DNA from: Christiangramia oceanisediminis
GTDB taxonomy: Bacteria > Bacteroidota > Bacteroidia > Flavobacteriales > Flavobacteriaceae
DNA length: 64,000 nucleotides
Direction of reading: 5' to 3'
Assembly: GCF_022570735.2 (NCBI RefSeq)
Contig: NZ_JANCNS010000003.1
Location: forward strand, 620,001 to 684,000
The first letter of the stretch is position 1. Each line of letters starts with the position of its first letter. Made by a program: the position numbers and the translations under genes. This document shows, piece after piece, positions 8,164-15,548 of this stretch. Below the pieces are notes generated by a model that saw only the letters and a list, made by a program, of their open reading frames with translations, did no database searches and was not told where the DNA came from.

Positions 8164-8640
8164 ATGGCAGCACTGGAAGAAATTAAACAGCATTTTGACA
8201 TTGATGAGTTAGAAAAACAACTTCAAACAGTTCTAACACTAAAAGATCCTATTGGATACATGGAAAGTAATATCAATTGGGAGATCGATAAAGAAGATTT
8301 AGACGACTCACCCGAACTTGATGATCAAATATTATTAATGACTAGTGATTCCAGGATGAAAACGATCTACGGCGCCTGGAACCCGTTCAAACGCTTTTTA
8401 AGTTGGTTAAGCAGGAAGAAGATTGCAAAAGGAGTTAAAAAGGCCCTTTGCGGGATTGCCGATAAAATTCAAAGTCTCATCGATGAAGAGGCTGAACTGA
8501 AAAAAATCTTAGAAGTAGCACTATTGGCTTTAATTGGTGCATTAGGAATTGGCTCGATTAATCCGGTAGTTTTGACTATTGTTGTTGGTTTTTTAGGAGC
8601 AATGATCCTAAACGGAGTAACTAAATTTTGCGGTTTTTAA
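8164..8640 (+). CDS. Unknown small protein with hydrophobic C-terminal hairpin
   Basis: I do not recognise this 158-aa protein. The first two thirds are hydrophilic and acidic, followed by a basic patch (FLSWLSRKKIAKGVKKA). The C-terminal 45 residues are strongly hydrophobic and glycine-rich (LALIGALGIGSINPVVL, then IVVGFLGAMIL), enough for a helical hairpin. There is no signal peptide. This layout fits a membrane-inserting effector, a toxin or bacteriocin-like protein, or a tail-anchored protein. The gene stands alone, with its own terminator at 8719-8760. Confidence 0.55.
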   Translation: MAALEEIKQHFDIDELEKQLQTVLTLKDPIGYMESNINWEIDKEDLDDSPELDDQILLMTSDSRMKTIYGAWNPFKRFLSWLSRKKIAKGVKKALCGIADKIQSLIDEEAELKKILEVALLALIGALGIGSINPVVLTIVVGFLGAMILNGVTKFCGF

Positions 8641-8718
8641 ACTAAATCATTTAGTTTAACTTTTCTATAATATTTCTGTAAGTGAATTAAATTTATTTTT
8701 AAACGAAATGTAGATAAC

Positions 8719-8760
8719 AAAAAAGGGTTAATTCTGTAATGCAGTCATGGCCCTTTTTTT
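8719..8760 (+). terminator. Rho-independent terminator
   Basis: An A-rich left arm AAAAAAGGG pairs with CCCTTTTTTT across an AT-rich loop, about 80 bases after the stop of the 158-aa gene. It also lies at the 3' side of the convergent minus-strand zinc-ribbon gene and could serve both. Confidence 0.6.
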
Positions 8761-8765
8761 ACGCC

Positions 8766-8993
8766 TTAATTTAAACGGGAATTGAAATCTTTCCATCCTA
8801 TTTCCCCATTGATTTTTATTGGGATCTCGAAATGTTGTGAATTCGCATCCAAACTTAAACATATTAAACTGTCACAATGTGGACATTTGAATTTAGCTTT
8901 GCGCGTTAGCATCGCTAGAGTGAAACTAAATTCTTTTTTACAAATTGTACAATCTCTTTCCATCAAACTAGAACCTACATAAATCATAATCAT
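8766..8993 (-). CDS. Small zinc-ribbon protein
   Basis: A 75-aa protein with two CxxC pairs, CTIC and CPHC, separated by about 20 residues, which would form a zinc ribbon. A later in-frame ATG (MERDCTIC, 8963) gives a more compact 65-aa product and is an equally good start. No enzymatic domain is visible. It may be a small DNA- or RNA-binding or assembly protein. Confidence 0.5.
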   Translation of the reverse strand: MIMIYVGSSLMERDCTICKKEFSFTLAMLTRKAKFKCPHCDSLICLSLDANSQHFEIPIKINGEIGWKDFNSRLN

Positions 8994-9159
8994 AAATTTT
9001 TACACTAAAGTGTTGGTTTTTACACATTTATTTGTACTAAATATGAGAATTTTAAAAATTAAAATATCTTATTCCCGTCTTAAATTATAGAATTTTAACA
9101 ACTGCAATTAAATCATCAGCTACGAAAAGCGAAGTAATAGACGTTTTAAAAAAATTTAA

Positions 9160-9430
9160 TGTATTCGTTCCTTCTTGTCTTATTAATGATAATACCGTTT
9201 CTAACATAATCGCTCTATCCTTATCTTGCACGGCTTTTCTGATTGTAGATAAACTCACATTACACCGGATTTCAAAGTGAAGGTTTCTACCGTGGTTAAT
9301 GATACCGATTCTAACTATACCAAACCCAGTTTCACGAAAGTTGAATTTTTCTACCAAATACAGAGTCCTGGTATCCTTTGGTAGATTCTTTAGTTTGGCA
9401 TATAAAGCATATTTTCTGCAATAAAAAATT
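9160..9430 (+). pseudogene. Second, heavily decayed copy of the HNH endonuclease tail (copy B)
   Basis: Bases in this stretch can be aligned with 7690-7960. Shared runs include TAATGATAATACCGTTTCTAA, GTTAATGATACCGATTCTAAC and TTTTTCTACCAAATA, all with small changes. Several indels break the frame, so no product is possible. The match shows that the HNH tail was duplicated, or gained twice, and then decayed. The remaining bases of the 8994-9516 gap show nothing else I can support. Confidence 0.65.
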
Positions 9431-9516
9431 AGATTATAGAATACAAAGGCTATTTAATTTTGGGTTTTGTCCAGATGATTTAAATTAGCCTTCCAAAATA
9501 ATCTGAACGAACACGT

Positions 9517-9789
9517 ATGGGACTAAATGCTTTGATTTCAATAGATCTAAAGAATAATGATATTGAAAAATGTGAAATTTTCATTGAGGAAATGATAAAC
9601 AAAGAATGGTCTCTTATGGAAGAGGTTTCTAATACCTGGGTTACTAGTTTCAATGAAGGGGTCACCAGGGAGAAAGCATTAGCGGTTATACAGAATGATA
9701 TACAGGAAAGCAAGATGAAGTCTCAACTCGAAAAGATTAGCCTGGCGGTGCAATTGGCCGAAGAGGATATAGTATTTGGAGAGTTTTAA
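9517..9789 (+). CDS. Hypothetical small acidic helical protein
   Basis: A 90-aa soluble, mostly helical protein (DLKNNDIEKCEIFIEEMINK; then TREKALAVIQNDIQESKMKS). No domain is recognised. The sequence reads like a real, amphipathic protein rather than noise, but no partner gene supports it. Confidence 0.4.
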   Translation: MGLNALISIDLKNNDIEKCEIFIEEMINKEWSLMEEVSNTWVTSFNEGVTREKALAVIQNDIQESKMKSQLEKISLAVQLAEEDIVFGEF

Positions 9790-9808
9790 TAGTGATTGTA
9801 ATTAGATT

Positions 9809-10075
9809 TTAAACTCCTGAAAATTCTTTAGATAAAGCTGCTACCGCTTTTTCTAATTTTACTCCCAAACGATTACAAACTCTTTGTAAATCATTAATGG
9901 CAAGATTAGAACTTTTTTCATCATGCCATAAGGTAGTATTAGGCATTTCATAGGTAGGTCCATTACCATATCTCCAGCGTTCACTATATCCCAGCTTTAG
10001 CATTTCATCCTTCACATTTGTATGAAGCTTATTAATATCATACGATAACATGATTACTCCAATTGTATCTCCCAT
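9809..10075 (-). CDS. Small protein with possible Cas2/SinR-like ferredoxin fold
   Basis: An 88-aa protein. The opening hydrophobic strand GVIMLSYDINKLHTNVKD resembles the first strand and conserved Asp of Cas2/VapD/SinR-type small proteins. A helix, two strands around a polar TYEMPNTTLWHD segment and a C-terminal helix follow, which would suit a beta-alpha-beta-beta-alpha arrangement. An internal ATG (MLSYD) could be the true start. There is no CRISPR array or other cas gene nearby, so any relation is structural only. Function unknown. Confidence 0.45.
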   Translation of the reverse strand: MGDTIGVIMLSYDINKLHTNVKDEMLKLGYSERWRYGNGPTYEMPNTTLWHDEKSSNLAINDLQRVCNRLGVKLEKAVAALSKEFSGV

Positions 10076-10199
10076 AGCTTATTTGTGGTATTATTTATTA
10101 CGAAAGTAAGATGCTCTTCATTATTGCCTTTACGGGATGTCGCAAATAAAAACTACCTACGGTCTGTACCTTGCCTCTAAATCATTTTAAGATACTATT

Positions 10200-10409
10200 A
10201 TGCCATATTATTATGTAAATAAAAACGCCCAGCCTAATGGAGATCACGAGGTACATGAAAAAAATAACTGTCCTAATCCTCCTAATTTTGAAAACAGGAA
10301 AGATTTAGGTTGGCATGTAGACTGCCATAGTGCGGTAAGGGAAGCTAAAAAAACCTATAAACAATCTAATGGTTGTGAAGACTGTTGTAAACCGTGTCAT
10401 ACGACTTAG
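10200..10409 (+). CDS. Small Cys-rich protein found in many Bacteroidota
   Basis: A 69-aa protein opening MPYYYVNKNAQPNGDHEVH and ending NGCEDCCKPCHTT, with six cysteines and several histidines. This type of short conserved protein recurs in Bacteroidota genomes without a known role. The cysteines and histidines suggest metal binding. It lies at the head of a run of very small genes (10200-10810). Confidence 0.65.
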   Translation: MPYYYVNKNAQPNGDHEVHEKNNCPNPPNFENRKDLGWHVDCHSAVREAKKTYKQSNGCEDCCKPCHTT

Positions 10410-10438
10410 ATTAATTAATTTTTATTCTCCTCAATTTT

Positions 10439-10579
10439 ATGGAAACAATTACCGCTATTAAACCAGGACCCAAGCCTAGAAAACCAGACGGTACTCCAGA
10501 CCGAAGAAGAAGGGTAACCCCAGATAATAAGCCAAAGCATCCTAAATTAAAACCCGACAGGCATAAGCCGGGAGATTAA
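10439..10579 (+). CDS. Tiny basic proline-rich protein (46 aa)
   Basis: A short open frame from ATG 10439 to TAA 10577-10579. It encodes a strongly basic Pro/Lys/Arg-rich peptide (KPGPKPRKPDGTPDRRRR; KPGD end), predicted disordered and possibly nucleic-acid binding. It is supported by its clean fit between neighbouring small genes and biased composition. Function unknown. Confidence 0.45.
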   Translation: METITAIKPGPKPRKPDGTPDRRRRVTPDNKPKHPKLKPDRHKPGD

Positions 10580-10592
10580 AAGAACCTTTTTT

Positions 10593-10613
10593 ATGGGAAA
10601 CCGTAAATAAGTA
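10593..10613 (+). promoter_or_regulatory. TATGG-N4-CCGTAA motif upstream of 49-aa gene
   Basis: TATGG, four bases, then CCGTAA lies about 55 bases upstream of the 10661 start. It resembles sites upstream of 13408 and 16325 in the same window. A regulatory role is inferred. Confidence 0.3.
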
Positions 10614-10660
10614 ATACTTGAACTATTTAATTTTCAAGTAAATATTTAAAAATTACTATT

Positions 10661-10810
10661 ATGCCGGTTAAACACACACCTACAGGTGAAGTTCATAAAG
10701 GAGAAAAAGGAGGAAGTACAGGGTGCGGGGTTAATACCAAAACTAAACCCGATCATTGGGTAGATACTTCTTCCAGGATTACCTGTGCAAAAAATGGATG
10801 TAAAAATTAA
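10661..10810 (+). CDS. Tiny conserved-type Cys/Lys-rich protein (49 aa)
   Basis: The frame runs from ATG 10661 to TAA 10808-10810 and encodes MPVKHTPTGEVHKGEKGG..., with three cysteines (STGCG, ITCAKNGCKN) and many lysines. No domain is recognised. It precedes the SHOCT-domain gene by five bases, so the two are likely co-transcribed. Confidence 0.5.
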   Translation: MPVKHTPTGEVHKGEKGGSTGCGVNTKTKPDHWVDTSSRITCAKNGCKN

Positions 10811-10815
10811 CCTGT

Positions 10816-11154
10816 ATGGAAATATTTATTTTCTGGTTAATTTTTAGCTTGGTTGTAGGCTTTATAGGTTCAAATCGTAAAATAGGTTTTTGGGCTGCAT
10901 TTTTATTATCCTTATTACTTAGTCCTTTACTGGGATTAATTATAGCCCTGGTATCGAAAAGCAATGACTCCTATGATTATGAAAATAAAGTACTCAAAAA
11001 TCAAAATGAACAAAACGATAAGCTAAGTAAAATCGCACAGAATTCTGCCCATTCGATCTCTGAAGAACTTAAAAACTTAAAACTTTTAAGAGAGCAAAAT
11101 GAAATTACGGAAGAAGAATTTCAAAAGCTGAGACGAAAAATTATCAATTCCTAG
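10816..11154 (+). CDS. Membrane protein with C-terminal SHOCT domain
   Basis: A 112-aa protein with two transmembrane helices near the N-terminus (residues 1-18 and 24-47). A linker and a C-terminal SHOCT motif (LKLLREQNEITEEEFQKLRR) follow. SHOCT domains are short oligomerisation modules on many otherwise unrelated proteins. The gene sits between the 49-aa gene and the DUF4236 gene, 25 bases upstream of the latter, which suggests an operon. Confidence 0.7.
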   Translation: MEIFIFWLIFSLVVGFIGSNRKIGFWAAFLLSLLLSPLLGLIIALVSKSNDSYDYENKVLKNQNEQNDKLSKIAQNSAHSISEELKNLKLLREQNEITEEEFQKLRRKIINS

Positions 11155-11179
11155 TTCTTTAAATTCTTATAATTAAATC

Positions 11180-12331
11180 ATGGCCTGGAGATATCGGAAA
11201 AGAATCAAAATTATTCCCGGTGTACATTTAAATCTAAGCAGAAGCGGGATTAGCACTTCTATTGGAGTTCGAGGAGCCAGCGTAACCCTGGGAAAAGACG
11301 GAACTTACCTTAATACAGGGATTCCCGGCACCGGTATTTACCAAAGACAAAAACTATCAGGTGGCCTAAAATCTAAGCCTGATACTAATAATTTTGTCCA
11401 TAACTCCATTTCGTATACTGAAACCGAAATCACAAGTTCTAGTATTCATGAAATCACCAGTAGTGATATGCAGGGTATTAAGGATGCTATTATCATGGCT
11501 GGAAAACAAAGAGCGGAACTTAAAGAGGATTTGGCTACAGTAGAATCTAAGCTAAGTCTTACCAAGCTGTATTTGGTATTTAGTTACCTTTTTTTATACG
11601 GCCTAATAATAAAAAGTATCGCAGATAATATTAGGAAGGATATCAGCTCGCAAAAAGCCGCAATCAAAAGGATAAAGTTGGAAATAGAACAATGCTATGT
11701 AAATCTTGATATTAATTTTGATGAAGAATTTCAAAATTGTTACGATCAATTAAGGCAGCATTTTAATTCTCTTTGTACCTCACACAAAATTTGGGACGTA
11801 ACCAGCGAACAATATCAAGACAGAGCCACCACCAGGTCGTCAGCAGGAGTTTTAGTGAAGAGAAGTGAGGTTCGGTTAACTACTAAATCGCTAGATTTTA
11901 TCAAATGTAAATTGGACGCCATGGTTTTTCAAAACGCTAATGGGGCCGATCTTTATTTTTATCCCTATTTTATTGTAATGTATACCGATCCTTCAAAATT
12001 TGCCATCATCGGTATTACAGAGCTTGATCTTCATTCCAGCTACGTAAGATTTACTGAAACCGGAAGCGTACCGAAGGACTCACAAATTATTGATTATACC
12101 TGGGCTAAAGTAAACAAGAACGGTTCAAGAGATAAACGTTTTAAAGGAAATTACCAGATTCCCGTAACAAAATACGGCCAGTTTAATCTGTATACAGATA
12201 CTGGAGTCAATGAAGAATACCAGTTTAGTAATTATGATTATTCAAATAGCTTTGGAAATTCTTACCTCAAATACCAGCAGATGATTAAGAAAAATACTTC
12301 AGAGTTTATCCAGGAAAATACAGTTTCATAA
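11180..12331 (+). CDS. DUF4236 domain protein
   Basis: A 383-aa protein. The first 55 residues are a clear DUF4236 domain (WRYRKRIKIIPGVHLNLSRS, then TLGKDGTYLNTGIPGTGIY). A central region around residues 125-165 has a hydrophobic stretch (YLVFSYLFLYGLII) followed by helices. The C-terminal third looks globular and aromatic-rich. The role of DUF4236 proteins is not known. It ends the SHOCT-DUF4236 cluster. Confidence 0.75.
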   Translation: MAWRYRKRIKIIPGVHLNLSRSGISTSIGVRGASVTLGKDGTYLNTGIPGTGIYQRQKLSGGLKSKPDTNNFVHNSISYTETEITSSSIHEITSSDMQGIKDAIIMAGKQRAELKEDLATVESKLSLTKLYLVFSYLFLYGLIIKSIADNIRKDISSQKAAIKRIKLEIEQCYVNLDINFDEEFQNCYDQLRQHFNSLCTSHKIWDVTSEQYQDRATTRSSAGVLVKRSEVRLTTKSLDFIKCKLDAMVFQNANGADLYFYPYFIVMYTDPSKFAIIGITELDLHSSYVRFTETGSVPKDSQIIDYTWAKVNKNGSRDKRFKGNYQIPVTKYGQFNLYTDTGVNEEYQFSNYDYSNSFGNSYLKYQQMIKKNTSEFIQENTVS

Positions 12332-12375
12332 GATTTATCCAGTCTCTTATTTAAAATCGTGGTTCTTTCTCTATA

Positions 12376-13038
12376 CTATTTTTCGCTTTCAGAAAGTACA
12401 TATTTATCTATCATATAATTGGTTATAGGCTTTAAAGTTTTTCCATTTTCCGGGTTTATACCCGGAGCCGTAAAGTAATACAAATCATTTTTATATTTAT
12501 CATACCACACCTGTACTTCCCCATTTTTAAAGAAAGTAGTTGTATCACTTACTTCAATTTGCCTAAAATTCTTCACTAAAAATGACCTGTAGGCCACCTC
12601 TCCCAATTCTCCCTCGCATTTTATAGGTTCATAGTGATCCTCTACCCAAACCATACATTCTTCACTTCCATTTAAAAAACCTACATATCCAGCTGTACCA
12701 ATTAAAGGTATTAAGGATACCAAAATCCATTGTTTAAAGCCTTTTATCGCATAGGGTCCTTTATGGCTCTCGACTTCTATTTTCTCATTATCACCTGAAT
12801 GCTTATTTAAGATGAATTCATTATAATCTGAATATCCTAAATATTTAGCCAACATGTCTTTGGTTTCTCCTTTAGGGCTACTTTCATTTTTATAATACCG
12901 CTCAAGAGATTTATACGAAAGCTGGTACTTGAAATTCTCCAATAAACTTTCAGATATATACTCACACCTACCTCTTAAGCTCTTCAGCCCAGATTCCCTT
13001 TCAGCCTTATTAAAGATTTGCTCTAAAAATTCCTTCAT
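12376..13038 (-). CDS. Single-pass membrane protein with DNA-binding-like N-terminus
   Basis: A 220-aa protein. The N-terminal 75 residues (SYKSLERYYKNES; DMLAKYLGYSDYNEF) look like the helical, HTH-like N-terminal module seen on many flavobacterial proteins. One transmembrane helix follows (about residues 104-121), then an extracytoplasmic domain. The layout suggests a transmembrane regulator. The iterated TTGTCTC elements at 13113-13154, starting about 75 bases upstream of its start, may be its control region. Function inferred only. Confidence 0.6.
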   Translation of the reverse strand: MKEFLEQIFNKAERESGLKSLRGRCEYISESLLENFKYQLSYKSLERYYKNESSPKGETKDMLAKYLGYSDYNEFILNKHSGDNEKIEVESHKGPYAIKGFKQWILVSLIPLIGTAGYVGFLNGSEECMVWVEDHYEPIKCEGELGEVAYRSFLVKNFRQIEVSDTTTFFKNGEVQVWYDKYKNDLYYFTAPGINPENGKTLKPITNYMIDKYVLSESEK

Positions 13039-13112
13039 AAAACAAAATTTAGCCTCCCAAACAGTTGTACAATTTAATACCTAGACCCCTCATTCACAAA
13101 CAGGTTTACAAA

Positions 13113-13154
13113 GAGACAATTTTGTCTCACACTTGTCTCACACTTGTCTCAGCC
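13113..13154. promoter_or_regulatory. Iterated TTGTCTC operator-like cluster
   Basis: One inverted GAGACAA (13113-13119) is followed by TTGTCTCACAC at 13122-13132, the same 11-mer at 13133-13143 and TTGTCTCAGCC at 13144-13154. Tandem 11-base spacing puts the copies on one face of the helix, as for cooperative protein binding. Confidence 0.5.
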
Positions 13155-13338
13155 AATTCCGGCATCATAGCCAATATTTGCGATGTGATTGAATGACGAT
13201 TGGGCATGCAACCCGGTCTGCGCAACATTCTTCACTTATGATTAATCAATACGGCCTGCAGGGTCACCGGGAAGTAACTCATCGCTGCCGTATTGGTTTT
13301 CAACTTCCCAAAGGTATCCGGTTTACGGATTTCCATAA

Positions 13339-13353
13339 TACGGAATACCGTAA
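13339..13353 (+). promoter_or_regulatory. TACGG-AATA-CCGTAA element
   Basis: An inverted repeat TACGG/CCGTA with a 4-base spacer, about 55 bases upstream of the 55-aa lipoprotein gene. It is the most symmetrical copy of a motif also seen near 10600, 16265 and 38480. Spacing and position suit a NarL/LuxR-type response regulator site; this is inference. Confidence 0.4.
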
Positions 13354-13407
13354 AAAAAGGGCTTGGCCCTAAAGGTATTCCCATGTCAAACATTTAAAAA
13401 TTAAATC

Positions 13408-13575
13408 ATGAAAAAAATAATTTTAGCACTAGTAATAGTGGTTGCAAATATTTCATTCATCGCTTGTACAGATGATAGTCTTGCAGAAGCTCAGGAAGAT
13501 ATAAATGCTCCTCATTATGCAGACTCTGATGATGAGCATATTGACCCTCCGGCAGATCCACCTGGTGATGATTAA
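13408..13575 (+). CDS. Tiny acidic lipoprotein (55 aa)
   Basis: The frame runs from ATG 13408 to TAA 13573-13575. A lipoprotein signal (MKKIILALVIVV...SFIAC, Cys20) is followed by an acidic tail ending in DEHIDPPADPPGDD. It has its own terminator at 13591-13625 and lies 70 bases upstream of a sensor kinase whose input half is a predicted extracytoplasmic TPR domain. A role as an extracellular partner or signal for that kinase is possible but untested. Confidence 0.6.
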   Translation: MKKIILALVIVVANISFIACTDDSLAEAQEDINAPHYADSDDEHIDPPADPPGDD

Positions 13576-13590
13576 TAGGTACCGATGACA

Positions 13591-13625
13591 ATAAAGCCAC
13601 TTTTAAAAGTGGCTTTATTTTTTGC
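13591..13625 (+). terminator. Rho-independent terminator after 55-aa lipoprotein
   Basis: AAAGCCACTTTT pairs with its complement in AAAAGTGGCTTT and is followed by a T-rich run. The kinase gene starts about 20 bases later. Confidence 0.8.
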
Positions 13626-13645
13626 TTTTTGTATAAATTGGTCAC

Positions 13646-15547
13646 ATGAATAAAGCTACCTCTCTATTTGCTTTTATTTTAGTTATCATAGTTAGCTGTA
13701 CCAATGCAGAGAAAGTCGATATCCAAAAGTTTAGAAACGATTATGCTTATGAACTATTCGTCAAGGCAAAAAACGAAAAGGACATAGATAGAAAGCTTAA
13801 CCTTTTGGCTCTTGCCAACCACCAGGTGAAATCAGCAAGCGATACGCTATTATATGATATCCTGGATTATCAAATTTATTACCATGATCTTAAAAGGTCT
13901 TATGATAGCTCGTTATATTATTCTAACGAGATGATAAATAAGGCTGCATCAATCAATGACACGTCTAATTTGGCAAAAGGATATTATCGAAAAGCCAGAA
14001 CCTTCTTATATCTAAATAAACAGGAACAAGTCCTTGAGAATATGTATAGATCCCAAAGTCTATACAAATCAATTCATGATTCTGTAAAAGCAGGTAAAAG
14101 ACTGGTAGAATTAGCAAATGCGCAGGATAGACTTGGTGATTTTACCGGAAGTCATCAAACAGCAACAGATGCTCTTAATTATATAGCTGTGGATGATTCA
14201 ATTTATTTAGCAAGCGTTCATACCCTGCTGGCTTTAACCAGCTCAAAATTGGATGATTATGAATCATCCATAAAAGAAAATAAAAAAGCCCTGAAATATG
14301 TGAAATCTCGCCATGACAGTCTGGTTATTCTAAATAATATTGGAGTTAATTATAGAAGAATAGAAAACTTTAAAAAGGCTGATGAAGTATTTGAAACAGC
14401 TTTATGTAAAGCTCAAGATACTATTAGAATAACCTGGAGCCTAAGAGATAATTATTTTTACAATCAATATTTAAAAACAGGTGAAAATGTAATTACTGAG
14501 CTTGAAGGAATTGCAGTTCAAAGAAAAAAATCGAATGATATCGAGGGCCTTTTGAGCAGTTACAAACATTTAAGTTCTATTTATCAGGAACATAATCTTT
14601 CTAAAGCCAAACAGATAGCGGAGCAGTATCTAAATACAGCTAAAGCTTTTGGTAATCCTTTGGAGGAATTACAAGCCCTTGAAGTAATTATTCAACTTAA
14701 TAAAGAAAATCTTAAAGAGGATTATGTACAGGAATATTTTTATCTAAATGATAGTATAAATACTTCTAGAAACAAGATCAAAAACCTATTTGCTAAAATT
14801 AAATTTGATGAAGAACAAAAATTAAAAGAAATAGAGAAGTTGGAGCACCAATCTGCGGCCAGCAAATTGGAAGCTGAAAAAGAGAAAACTCAAAAAATTG
14901 TCATTTCTGTCATTCTATTTTTCTTGTTACTGGCTGCCTTCATCTTATATTATTTAATTCAACAAAAACATAAAAGAGATAAGATCAAGGAAATTCATGA
15001 TACCGAGGCCCGTCTATCTAAAAAAGTTCATGATGAGCTGGCTAATGATATTTTTCAAATAATGACTGATCCAGCTGTAACAGAATCTACTTTAATAGAT
15101 AGGCTGGACAATGTATACCATAGAACGCGTGATATTTCAAAAGAAAACAATTTAATCCATACTGGATCGGATTTTTCAGATGAACTACAAGGAATGATTA
15201 GCAGTACGGTTCCGTCCTCAACTAAAGTCTTTATTATTGGTTTAAAAAATATCGAATGGGACTTTTACAACCAGGAAAAGAAAATTGTGATTTATCGTGT
15301 AATCCAGGAATTACTAGTGAATTTCCGTAAACACAGCAAGGCTACCCGTTTAACTCTTAGGTTTGAGAATTCAGGGGGTAATCTTAATATTCTTTATAAG
15401 GATAATGGTCAGGGAACTGATTTAAAGAATGCTAAATTCTCTGGGCTTAGAAATATGGAAAACCGTATTCATTTAATAGACGGTTCTATTACTTTTCAAT
15501 CAAAACCAGGATCTGGATTTTCTTGTCAAATCAATATTCGCAGTTAA
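13646..15547 (+). CDS. TPR-domain sensor histidine kinase, first paralogue
   Basis: A 633-aa kinase. A lipoprotein-like signal (ILVIIVSCTNAE) is followed by TPR-like helical repeats over about residues 30-370 and a coiled coil. One transmembrane helix follows (about 413-436). The dimerisation motif KKVHDELAND carries the likely phospho-acceptor His462. The C-terminal HATPase has an N box (IQELLVNFRKHSKA), DNGQGTD and GLRNMENRI, as in NarL-type kinases. Its response regulator starts one base after the stop. The gene at 27736 is a paralogue with the same layout. Confidence 0.85.
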   Translation: MNKATSLFAFILVIIVSCTNAEKVDIQKFRNDYAYELFVKAKNEKDIDRKLNLLALANHQVKSASDTLLYDILDYQIYYHDLKRSYDSSLYYSNEMINKAASINDTSNLAKGYYRKARTFLYLNKQEQVLENMYRSQSLYKSIHDSVKAGKRLVELANAQDRLGDFTGSHQTATDALNYIAVDDSIYLASVHTLLALTSSKLDDYESSIKENKKALKYVKSRHDSLVILNNIGVNYRRIENFKKADEVFETALCKAQDTIRITWSLRDNYFYNQYLKTGENVITELEGIAVQRKKSNDIEGLLSSYKHLSSIYQEHNLSKAKQIAEQYLNTAKAFGNPLEELQALEVIIQLNKENLKEDYVQEYFYLNDSINTSRNKIKNLFAKIKFDEEQKLKEIEKLEHQSAASKLEAEKEKTQKIVISVILFFLLLAAFILYYLIQQKHKRDKIKEIHDTEARLSKKVHDELANDIFQIMTDPAVTESTLIDRLDNVYHRTRDISKENNLIHTGSDFSDELQGMISSTVPSSTKVFIIGLKNIEWDFYNQEKKIVIYRVIQELLVNFRKHSKATRLTLRFENSGGNLNILYKDNGQGTDLKNAKFSGLRNMENRIHLIDGSITFQSKPGSGFSCQINIRS

Positions 15548-15548
15548 A

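Larger units (their letters stand above)
13039..13407. other. Regulatory intergenic region between divergent genes
   Basis: No gene is visible. The region contains the TTGTCTC repeat cluster (13113-13154), a long-loop inverted repeat CAATACGGC/GCCGTATTG (13247-13255 with 13287-13295) and the TACGG-N4-CCGTA element at 13339-13352. It separates the 220-aa membrane protein from the small lipoprotein gene. Confidence 0.5.

Noticed and set aside
9085-9357. 90-codon minus-strand frame
   Set aside because: It is antisense to the decayed HNH copy B, which the plus-strand similarity explains better.
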